The notes under the pieces: model-generated
What the model was told of the DNA's origin: nothing
Databases searched by the model: none
The model's input: the letters and a program-made list of their open reading frames with translations, nothing else
Shown: positions 20,590 to 32,500 of the stretch, piece after piece
How the letters are laid out: each line of letters starts with the position of its first letter
Position numbering within the stretch: position 1 is the stretch's first letter
Origin: Loripinus fragilis
Lineage: Eukaryota > Mollusca > Bivalvia > Lucinida > Lucinidae
Length of the DNA stretch: 64,000 nt
Assembly (NCBI GenBank): GCA_964019695.1
Contig: OZ026525.1
Span: 60,792,253-60,856,252, forward strand
Direction of reading: 5' to 3'
Translations under genes and position numbers: made by a program

Positions 20590-23500
20590 CGTGCGTGCGT
20601 GGGTGCGTGAGTGCGTGCGTGCGTGTGAAAGAGAGGGGTTTCCACGGTATCGACCTTATTGGATAAGAAAAAGTGCCATTATATTGGTAGTTAGTTCTCA
20701 AATCGTTTTGAATGGGTGATAAACTACTGAACAGCTTTGAAGATAATACAATTGGTATTTCTGTTTAAGCTTCGTTCACCGTACAACAGCACGTTAAGAG
20801 TTGGGACACAGTGTCTTTGAACCTTTTCTAGCATAATTTGACGCTGGGCAGTGAACCTTGCACAAGAGAAGAGGAAATGCTGGACGTCTTCAATTTCGCC
20901 ACATGTACAGAACTTGTCTTGTATGATGTTTTTACTGAATAAGGTGTAATGCAAACTGCTACAATTTGTCCTAATTCTAGCATGAAGTATCTGTTCGTTT
21001 CTGCTGCCAGTGAGATAATAATAATTTGGAACAGGTTGTCGCGTTGACATCTTCTTTTTGAAAGAAGAAACTGATGGACAGGACTGAACTGTGTTATCTA
21101 GAGTATTCCACTCACGTATGGTTGAGGGGAGAAATGAATTATAGTACAGTTGGGATTTAGCGTCAATTGTTTGATATCGTTCGCTGTTTCTTAGTGGATA
21201 CCTGGACATGGCACCTACAAGGGGAGGAAGCAATGAACTGAGATATTGCTTCTAGCAAGGAAAGAGTTAAGAAAGGTTTTATCATTGTTTATCATATTAC
21301 ATCGTGTCTTGGAGTGAATAACGCCATGCAATAAAATCAATAAACCACTAGTGGTTTACAGATTTTATGGAAACGTTACGAGGTGACTCAGGTCCATAAC
21401 AACGTTGCATACATAATGACAAAATTATAACATTTTTTAAACCAGAAATGAGATTTCAAAGTAATATTTTAATGTCATTTGATAAAATCTAACATTCGTG
21501 CTCTTGTATTATTGAATCTAGTATACTCTTGTGAAAAAGAATAAAGTGCTCGGCTAGCCTCACATTTTATCTCTTTTCCCTATCTCATTAAGTAAAATCA
21601 GTAAAACATTAGCACAGTCATATAAGATCCTCTATATATTTTCAGTCGTAGTTCATCCGGAAATGCTCTTGTGGCTTTGTCATGGACTTGTGTTTGCATG
21701 ATAGTTGGATTCAGAGAGTCAAAATGCACTGAAGATGACCTCCAAAGATTGGTGAGACTATTTTGTTTTTTTACATTGAATTTAGTCCCTAGCAGAGCGC
21801 AGTGGCTCAATTGGTAGGGCGTTAGACATGTGTGATCATGAGTTGCTAGCTCGAGAATCACAGAAGTCGCTGTGTTGTGTCCTTGAGCCAGACTCTTCAT
21901 TCACTTCTTAATGCTGGTTTGACCCAGGAAGACAGGAAATCACCCCGGCATGACCAAAAAATTGTCGACAGATGTAAAGCATAAAAACAGACAAAACAAA
22001 CAATTTAGTTCGTAGCCCTAGATAAAAGGAGGCATCCAAATTGTTATTTTTCTTCTTTCTCAATGAAAACAATAACACAGGCCTCTTAGCGAAACCTATT
22101 ATAGCCTATAATTTTGTGTCCAACCTATATACCCTTTATTTTGCTTGTAAAACATATAAATAACCGTTATTTCCTTAATTTTATCAAAAAACCTATAAAA
22201 GAATCTATATTTTAGGTAAAAGGAACCTATATAAAACCTATATTTTGCAAGTGGGCCACTAAGAGGCCTGATAACATGTAAGCCAAAGCACAACAAAACC
22301 AACAAAGTTGCCTACAAGAATGCTCCCAGTGAAGACTCCGATTAAACAGGGCTAACAAAATGAATTTTTAAATACAACCTCTTACCTGGAGGTCTGGATC
22401 TGCACAAAAGATATTTTGTTGAAGAAATATAAGAAACATTGTCATTGTTCGAAAGAAAAAAGTCTTCCCGTAACCCTTGATGATACCATCTGAAAACTCT
22501 TGCCAAACATAACCCTAGATCGATAGGGTATACAGACTGCATTGTTATTTGAGAAAAATAGTTTTTAATTACACATTTATCTTAAGGGCAGATTTGTGAG
22601 GTGATAAACCTTTTTCATGCTCAACTTAGAATGAAATTTATCATGCTCATTAATTTTAAATTGCCAACAATTATTGGCATTTTAACATTTATTAGCACGA
22701 TAAATACAACATCTGAAAATTTGAAAGCAAGAAAAGTCTTTATTTTTCAGCATTTTAGATTTTTAGAGTAGTTGCAATTTCATGCTCAGCTGAGTTGTTG
22801 AGCAAGAAATAAAGTTTTATAACCTTGAGGCCGATATAATGTAATTGCAGGTTGGAGTACAAGTTGGTCTTGTGTATGGTGCTCTGTTTGCTAACAATGC
22901 TAGTATAACCAATGCTGTGTCTAGAAAGATGGCCGCAGTCTGGAGATCGGTAAGGGGCTAAGGGTTATTTGAATTGACATATGAAGTAAGAATATTTTTG
23001 TTTTTCTCTTGGGAGGCCATATATGTGATAAGAAGGGTTCAGTTGCCCAATTACTATTTACTGCCATGAAATACCCTATTTGAAAGATGCTTATCTAACT
23101 ATTGAATAAATCTGAATTAGCCATTATATAGGGTGTTGGTTCTTAGACCACCAGGGAAAGCTCAGACAAGTACCCAAAGTTTTCACTGCATGCATCCACA
23201 AACTATAGTATTTGAGCCTCCAAGTAGTGAATTAGACAGAATATAATAGCTTCTCTGATAAATCATCAGTTTATCTAAAGACAATTGAAATTGTTAATAT
23301 TTCAGAGGCTTAGTTCAGGATTTTAGAAATTTTGAACTTTCACCATGGAAACTAGACAGATGGCTTCACTCCATACCTCTGCAAAAGCAGGGTTCGCACA
23401 GGCTTGTAAAGTAGTTGAATTTAAAAGGCTTTCTTGAAAAGTCCTTGAAAATAAATTTACCTTGACAAATACTGGAATATCATTCAAAGGCCTTGAAAGT

Positions 23501-26500
23501 CCTTGAATTCTTCTTTTTTCTGTAGGACTTAACACTGTTGATAGAGATCTAAATCCCCCTGGAAAATCACAAGTTATATGAGTTTCTATAGGGAATAAGC
23601 AATTGGACCCCCCCCCCCCCACCTGGAAAATGTCAGACCCCCTCTAGAACCTTGAAAAATGATAGATTTCTTTGAAATTGACCATTTGACTTCCGTAAAA
23701 TAAGCTTGAGGTGCCTTTATTTGGTGCAACATATGCTGCACCAAATAAAGGCACCATAATTTTACACTGATTTTCTAAAACTAATATCATTAGTAATGGA
23801 TTCTAGCATTTCAGAAATAGAATTTTAACAAGTTTTTGTCATAAGTGTTCATTCCTAGAAAACAGTAGGGAAGTCTTTTAGAAGTCCTCCTAAAGTCTTT
23901 GAATTTTACACGAACTTGCCTGTATGAACGCTGAAAAGTACCTTGTTCTTATTGGTTGGCTTAAATATTGCACCACTGGACTCAAAAGCTATTAATAGTG
24001 ATCAGTATTCATGTGTGGATCCAGAGAGGGGGTGGGGGGGGGGGGGGGGGGGGACAGGGTGTCCGCGCATGAGTATCTATCTTCTCAGTGATTATCATAT
24101 GAGTGCCAAATTTTAAATTTTGCTTTAAACACTTCTGGTCGAATCACTTAAATCAGAACTCTGCACTGCATGCACATATTTCAATGGAGAAACTACAAAA
24201 ATCTATAACTGGATAATTCAAAAATATCAGACTTGGGGCCTGATTTTCTGTTTTGTTTCTTTGCAGACCGACACTGCTATGGTGAAATATGGAGAACTCC
24301 TCCAGAAAGGGGAACCAACCATACACCATATCTGCCTCCTGAGTGTGTACATGAAGTATGTGGCAGCCATCAAACGAGAAGATCACCTCAACACTCTAAA
24401 GGTAAGTTAAACATATAGTCAACACACACGTCCTCCATCCTGAGGTTACAAAATTTTTTTCATGCTCAGCTCACATAAGCATTAACTTTGTTTGGGTTAT
24501 AATATAAGAATTCAACATGAGTGTGAGGGTAGGATAGAAAAATCCCTCCCGAGGATAGCCGTTTGGCATCACGAGGCTTGCCGAGTAATGACAAACGGTT
24601 ATCCCAAGGGACAGATTTTTCAATCCTAACCTCACACTAATAATGGATTATTTTTCTTGCTCACCATTAAATACCGCATTTTTTTGCTTAAAAAGGGCTC
24701 CCAGAAGTACCTGAATACGCTGAGATGTGACATGATATGATGACTTTGATTTGATTTGATTTAATTCTTTACATCCCATCAACAATCTTTCAGTTATGTA
24801 GGGAAGGGTCTTCCTGGATTGAACCAGTACTAAGCTAGGATAAATGTCTTGCTCAAGGACCACAACGCGGTCACCCCGGTGAGGCTTGAACCCCCCGGCC
24901 CTTCGTTCTTGAGTCAAGCACTCTACCACTGAGCCAATGCGCTCACATGATATGATGACGCCACTTGACAACCATGTGCGTGCGTTCCAATACAACAAAT
25001 GTATATAGCCCTCACGTGACAGCCTGGGTAAGATATCATGGGTAAGATAATATTTTCTATCCCAGGGTAAAATCTCAGATATCCTTATCCAGTGTGCAAG
25101 AAATTAATGTAATAGTTAAAACTGTGTATAGAACATTGGACTCTGGCGCCATTAAAGTTTTGTACCAGTGATGTTCCTAGAATGACTTTGATCTCTGATT
25201 ATAGTGATATTTATTGTTTTTCACAACATAACTCCTTGACATCCTTGGTCAGTGATTTTATTTAGCCATTTTTGAGGCCGTATATGGGAGTCATTCCCAA
25301 TCCAAAAATGGCCTTTATTTTCCCAATTTCATGTATTTTAGCTCTTATTTTCCCAATTTTAATAAAATATTTTACCAAACGTGTTGGAAAAGGTAGCTTC
25401 CCAAAATCCCAAATAAAATCACTGTTGGTTATTGTGCAGGCTTTTTTGTCGTCTGCAGATTTTTTAAAATGAAAATTAACTTTTTGAAAAAAGATATTTA
25501 GGAATACCTTCAGTGTCAAAAAGTTTGCCAAGCCTGATATATGTCCAAACTGTTTGCAAAGGTTATCGGCTATACATTTTGCCTTGCCTGATCTAGGTCC
25601 AAACTGTTTGCTTTAGGTTATAAGCAGATTGCAAAAGGCTCCACTTTGAAATGATATTGTCAATGGTGAAAGTTTTCAGGATTAATTCTTAATTCAGCAT
25701 TTTGAGGCTGACTTTCCATAGAAAGTCAGCCTCAAAATGCTGAATTAGGGACATTATAGTAGCTTCTCTGGTTGATTTTTAGATTATCTAAACACAATTA
25801 ACCATTTAAACATGAAATTATTTATTTTTATAGGCATCTAGCAGGTTTAAAAATTTGAATTTCTAAAGTTCAGGATTTTTGAAATTTTGAACTTTCACCC
25901 ATTTATTGTTTCTATTCTAGGAGCCATTTCTGGAGATCTACATGAAGCAGGTGATTGGTAGTAGGACAAAGCCAGCTGCAGTTGTGCTCGTAAGTTTTAT
26001 TTACAAATCCTTACAGTTAAGACATAACTTTGAATCAAAAAATTGCTTATCTTATGTACATTCAAAGAAAACCAAACATAAATCATAAGAATACCAACCA
26101 TATACATTGAGGGTCTTACGTGAGTTCTCATGTATTATTGATATTATTAAACGAGTGGGCGATTATAAGTATCTTTTATCTTTCTGAGATTTGTAAAAAA
26201 AATGCCATTTTGACATCAACATTGGGAGGAGTGTGGTGGCTCAGTGGTAGAGTGCTTGCCTCTAGATGTAGGGGTTTTGGGTTCAAGCTTCACCAGGAGG
26301 CACTGTGTTGTGTCCTTATGCAAGACACTTTATCCTCTTCTTAGTACTGGTTCAACCCAGGAAAAACCGTCCTGACATGACTGAAAATTGTTGACTGGGA
26401 CATAATCAAAACCAACAAACATCAAAATTGGGAGGCAGGTGTTTATTAGAGCATGGGTGTGTATAAGAGTAAATAGGTGAAGTGCAATATGGTAAAATGC

Positions 26501-29500
26501 AATGGCAAAATATTTAGCTGGTTGTTAGTTTATTTATTTGCCTTACATCTGTTAAGTTTTCTGTGAAAGTATGAACAGTATCGTATACGTGATCTCGTGT
26601 AGATTTTTTTGGCTGCAGTATAGACTATCAAAGATGGCGGACACTTGAGACAGGAAATCGTGAGTACACTTTCATTTGCAAACTATGGCATGTTTATTTA
26701 CACCCAGCGGCCAGTCATAGACGCTAACAGGCTTAGAAAAAAATGGATTTTCTGATTTTCCTATTCTCTCTGCACAGTTTGATCTGTTAAGCTAGAATTT
26801 GACAGAGAGAAGCGAGTGATTTGCAGAAAGTGAAAACGAAGCGGAGACCCAACCTGTTTTCTTGTCATTTTGTCTTTTTAACAGCAAATATCGCGATTCT
26901 TTTGCTATATACCATAAGCCCAGTCCTAGAAACTCACCCTCTAGTCCTGAAAGCCCAAACAAACATTCTTGGATGATGATATACGAGTTTCAAAATATCG
27001 GCCTTGATATCGTGTAGACCACGGCTCTTTTTAGGTGTGTATCGTGTAGACACAAGTAATTTTTGTGAATTATGTGACTGTGTAGACACATGTTTTGGAT
27101 ACCGTGTAGACTCATATAAGGAACTCCATCACCATGAAGCATTTTGCCTGTTTTAAGCTGCCCGCTGCTTACATTTTCCATTATAGCTCACATTCTTTAG
27201 CCTAGGCTCAAAATGAACATAAACTAACAGCTGAGTTTTGGCCAAGCGCTAAGGTAAACATTGTAAGTGTATAGAACATCTTAATTTTGAAAAAATACCA
27301 CAACAAAGGTTTGGATGAAGAAATAAAAAAAACAAGATTCGATGAACTTTCGCTTCGTTTTCACTTTCTGCAAATCACTCGCTTCTCTCTGTCAAATTCT
27401 AGCTTAACAGATCAAACTGCGCAGAGAGAATAGGAAAATCAGAAATTCCATTTTTTACTAAGCGTGTTAGCGTCTATGACTGGCCGCTGGGTGTAAATAA
27501 ACATGCCATAGTTTTGGGTTCTACGCGAGATCACGTATAAGACTGTGATGAATGACTGCTAGGAAAGGGCTGATCTCTTGGCTCTCGTTTGTGGTGTCTA
27601 ACTGACAGTAACCGTGAGTTTGTCACTTTCCCATTGGTATCCTGGGTCAGGTGTTGTACTTGATTGTATCGATTCCTGATCTTTGCACCCTTACTTACTT
27701 TGAAAAATTCTGTGATTTTTGGAGGGCGAAAAAAAAAATTCCAATCAAATGGCTCTAAATATGAAAATTCAATTTGAATTCAGCCTTAATACAACCAGAA
27801 TAAAGGCTTTGCGGAAAAAAATGCGGTAAAAGTTGAAATTTTGGATGCTGAATAGAGACTGAAAAGTTCCATAAAGCTGATGTTTGTGCAAAATTCATGA
27901 ATTTTGAGAATCATTGTATGCTTCTGTAATGGCCTATAGTTTGCACTTTTGCAGGTAGGAACTGTGAATCTTGTTATAAAGGGACACCTTTACAAAGTAA
28001 TTAAAGGAAAATTACCATTTCTTGGTCTTTTTCTTACGATTTCTTTTTGTAAAATTCTATAATAATAAAAATTGGGAGCCACAACAAAATCATGTTATGT
28101 CCAATCTAGGTTAAATTATAAAACAAGGTCTGTTATAAAGGAACTCACTGTATAATCATAATGTATGTGGTTGATTTTCAGAAATGTGGTCGAGAGATCT
28201 TAAGATACTGTACACATGCTATCTTCAAGACAAAGATCCTACCACTGGCTCAGAAGGCTCTACTGAGGAACCCGGAAATTATTGTTGGAGGTAAGGCAGG
28301 GTTCACACAGGCTTGAAACATAGGTCAAGATAAGGAAATTTTGTGAGTGTAAAATTGTAATAATTTTCTTACCCATCAATTTAAACATGTGTTTTGGGTG
28401 CTCAAAAGAACTGTCTCATTGAGACGGTTCTTTTGAGTACCCGCAACATATGTTTTGGATGAGAAATAAAAAGAAAATATTTTTCCAATACAAACTCTTA
28501 TCTGGAGGCCTGTTGAAAGCACTTGAATTTAGAGGACTTTCTTGAAAAGTTTTTGAAAATTAAAGCTGCCTTAAAAAGCACTGGAAAATCACTGAAAAGC
28601 CTTGAAAAGTCCTTGAATTCTACTATTTACTGTTTTTGTTTGATTTGATTCTTTACGTCCCATCAACAATCTTTCAGTTAAACAGGGACAGGTCTTCCTG
28701 GGTTTAACCAGTACAAAGCTAGGAATAAATCTGGGAATAGGGAGGTATAACGGAACTAACAACCAAGAACGGCTAGGGCGACTTTTTATTGAGAAGATCT
28801 ACATGTTTCGGTATCACAGATACCTTCGTCAGGATAAACAATAATAAGATTTCAGCCCCTGAAGTAAGAAAAAACGGTTGTGTGTTTGTCACGTGACCTG
28901 ATTGTTGCAGTTTCTAAAAATAGATGCTTAAAAATTGCAGACATAACATTTAAAGTAGTTACAAGTAAGATAACAGATAAATATCTGGTGTCAAGGAAAG
29001 TTTATAGAATGTTTAACATTCAGGTGTAGCTAGGTCTTGTAAAGGTCTTCGTCCTGGTAACGTGTTTCAGTAGGAGGTGGGTGATCTGGCTTGCCGTATC
29101 GAGAGTTCATGATATTTCCAGGATGGGAGATCATATGATACATATTTTGACGTTGTTTTGGCCAGAGAATAGAAGTACAACTCCTCATGCGAGTGTGGCC
29201 TTTTCATAAAGTCAATAAGGTTACATTATTGTTGTTCGTTCTGTCTGTTAGAGATTTCCGTCGGTTAGTCCATTATTCTGTGATAGTAGGGGTCATATGA
29301 AGTTCAAAGTTCATATGGGTCTGTTGCATCTGCTGATCGAGTCGCTCAGGTATACATGCTAAGGTAATTTTGTGGTTGTAAGTTCAATATCTTTGAAACC
29401 GATAAGCTTGCATAGACGTCTCGCTGAAGGTTTATGGATAGCGTCTTTAGATTTTCACTTTATTTTGCTTGTGGTCCGTTGCGGTAACGTCAAACGGAAG

Positions 29501-32500
29501 TGTCGCCATGGATACTGTAAACAAGGGAGGTTAACGTGTCAATAACTGTATCTTTAAATTCTAGCTGATATCATGTTGTTTGACTTGAATACGCCGGTCA
29601 CTTATCAAAAGTGGGTTATGGCTGCTACGATGGATCCCGTAGGGATGCAGGGCGGAACGCTTTTAGCTTCGATGTCCGTCCACACACACAAAGCTAGGAA
29701 TAATGTGTCTTGCTCAAGGACCACAACACAGTGACGCCGGTGAGGCTCGAACCCACGGCCTCTCGGTCTCAAGTCAAGCACTCTACCACTGAGCCACTGC
29801 GCTCCCTATTACTATTTTCTTTAGGACTTAGCACAGTTGATAGAGACCTAAATCAGTTTAAAATTATTGTGACTATATTTGGTGCAGCATATGCTGCACC
29901 AAATATAGACACAGCAATTTTATACTAAATTTCCGGTACTAATGTCTCCATTAATTCAGTCTAGCATTCCTGAAGAAGAATTTTAACACTTAAATTAGGA
30001 TTTTTCCTAACTTTTTAGTCCTTGAAAACTGTAGGATAGTCTTAAGAAGTCATTGAAAAGTGAATTTTACACAAACTTGCCTGTATGAACCCTGTAAGGC
30101 ATAAGGCAATGCATAAAGTAGTTAGCCTTAAGTTTTACATAGGTATGCTAGGTAATTTTGTATGCTTTATTTTCATCATCAGTTTTCTTACAATCTCAAA
30201 TTTGAAAAAAAAACTCTGAAATGGCTTCAAATTGTCAAACAGTTTGAACCCAGATCAGGCCTGACATGATGTTGAGCCTGATTTGGTTCCAAATTGTTTG
30301 CAACAGTTATCAGAAATAACAGGATAGAGTTATTTGTACTCAGCTAAGTGTTTTTAAAATCAAAAAATGTCCTAAAATGTCACAGGAAAAACAGGACTGC
30401 CATTCACTGGCGAATGTGCATTCCCAATGAGTTAGTTGTACTGTAAAATTGGTTTTATTTGTAGATGCCATGGTGGTGCATATCTAACCTTGCTTATGCA
30501 TTGTTGATCTAATAATATTTTTTGGAAGACCGAATGTCAGCTACTATTTTTGGAACCTTGTGAAATTCACCAAGATTTTGACATAGATTTTGATATATAA
30601 GCTCATCGGGAGTATATCTGTTCCACAGCTATAGCTATAAATACCACATTTAATGTGTGGATCTAGAATTAGTTGTTTTTTGGTAATTTATAGATTTTTT
30701 TTAAACTTGTAAAGGCCTTTAGTTAAGAGTGCGTAACAGAAAAATAATTTTCTTATTTCTCAACCAAAACATATGTTGTGGGTTCTCAAAAGAACCGTCT
30801 CAATGAGATGGTTCTTTTGAGCACCCAAAACATATGCTAAAAATTATGGGTAAGAAAATATTAACAATTTTACGCTGAAAATTTTTGCAATGTCTAAACC
30901 TGTGCTTGTCCGATGCAAAATGTTTTAGACTCAACTTATGAGTTTTTTTTCTGCATTTGATGAGTTTGTGTTGACCTAGTGTGAACAGACTTGGCCATAC
31001 AAATACTATATAAATGCAACTGATTAACATACCTCTAGATAAGAGTGCATAATTAAAAATTATTTTTCTTATTCCTCATTTGTTGTGGGTCCTCAAAACA
31101 ACCATCTAGGTAATGCAGGCGGTAACCTGTCTGGCAACAGGTGCGAGTCTGACAGCAGATCCGGGGGTCGTGAGTTCGATCCCTGTCAGGTCCCATACTT
31201 TTGTGGAGATTGATCTTGAAATAATTTCTACGGTCATTCTCCTCCCTTCTGCTGAATCATTCAAGAAGGGTTGTTGTCAGTTACAAGAGAAAGTATGTGC
31301 TAACTGCTTGTTCAAGCTTGCCCAGGAAAAAGTGTGGTTAGGTGAAGTGACCGTCCCGCCATGACCATAGCTGTTGACTTGGGACGTAAACCAACAAAAC
31401 AAACCAACATAAAACAGCCATCTTAGTTTGAGCGCACAAAACAAACGTTAAAATTGATATAGAAGAAAATATTCTTAATTTTACACTCAATTTTTTTTTA
31501 TCTGGACCCATGTGTGATTAATAAATGCTTGTATTTTCAGCATTTGGTAACATGTTGGGTGGCCTACAGATTGATCTTAGTCAGTATGGTATGGACATCA
31601 TTAAACCATTAGGAGGTATGTACACTCCAGCAAAACTATCATCATAATACTATTGATAATGAGTGAGCGCAGTGGCTCAGTGGAAGAGTGCTTGACTTGA
31701 GACTGAGAGGCCGCGGGTTCAAGCCTCACCAGCCTCACTGTGTTGTGCCCTTGAGCAAGAACATTAATCCTAGCTTAGTACTGGTTCAACCCAGGAAGAC
31801 CTGTCCCTTTATAACTGAAAGATTGTTGATGGGACGTAAAGAATCAAATCAAACAAAAAACTTTTAATAATCATGATAATATTAACAGTTATGCAGGGAT
31901 TTTCCTAGGCCAAATCTGGGGGCGAATATCGGCCCCTTTGAATATCGGCCCCTTCCCAATCTAAAAATGAGCAAAAACTTCCCAAAATGGTGTATATTAT
32001 TCCCAATTTCTAGCTTTTCATTTTGGTGAAAATTTCATGAAAACCAAACAAAAGTACTAAAGTTACAAGTGTTTGAAAATTTGCATAAAAATGTGAATGA
32101 AAAACATGTTTTCATTCACATTTTTATTCAAATATTCATGAGTTTTTATTATGGGAAATTAAAGCAACAAATATGTTACAGTTTTACTGGGGGTACAGTT
32201 CTTTCAGACTGCATAAAATTTTTACCAATTTTGATGGCCCAAATGCTTTTTCTCCCAAATTCAACAGGCCCCTGGCCCCGACTTCAGAAAGGTAATAAAA
32301 TCCTGATAATACTATTGATAATGTTAACAGTTATGGGCCTCGAAATAAGAAAACCTGTCTTCTGGAAGACCCAAATCAACCTACTTAACTGCAGGGGCTA
32401 GCTAGTATATAGTCATTTTGCACATCGCCAGCTTAGCTTGTATACTTTTCAGGGAGCGAGTACAATAGGCACTGACCAGACTGCCCATAAGTGCAGTCTG

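Larger units (their letters stand above)
28296..30097. mobile_element. Family S repeat split by MITE A and by a SINE
   Basis: Starts GCAGGGTTCACACAGGCTTG and ends ACAAACTTGCCTGTATGAAC, the two ends seen intact in the 23,388-23,935 copy. MITE A occupies 28,314-28,514 and the SINE, itself split, 28,636-29,809. Confidence 0.65.
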
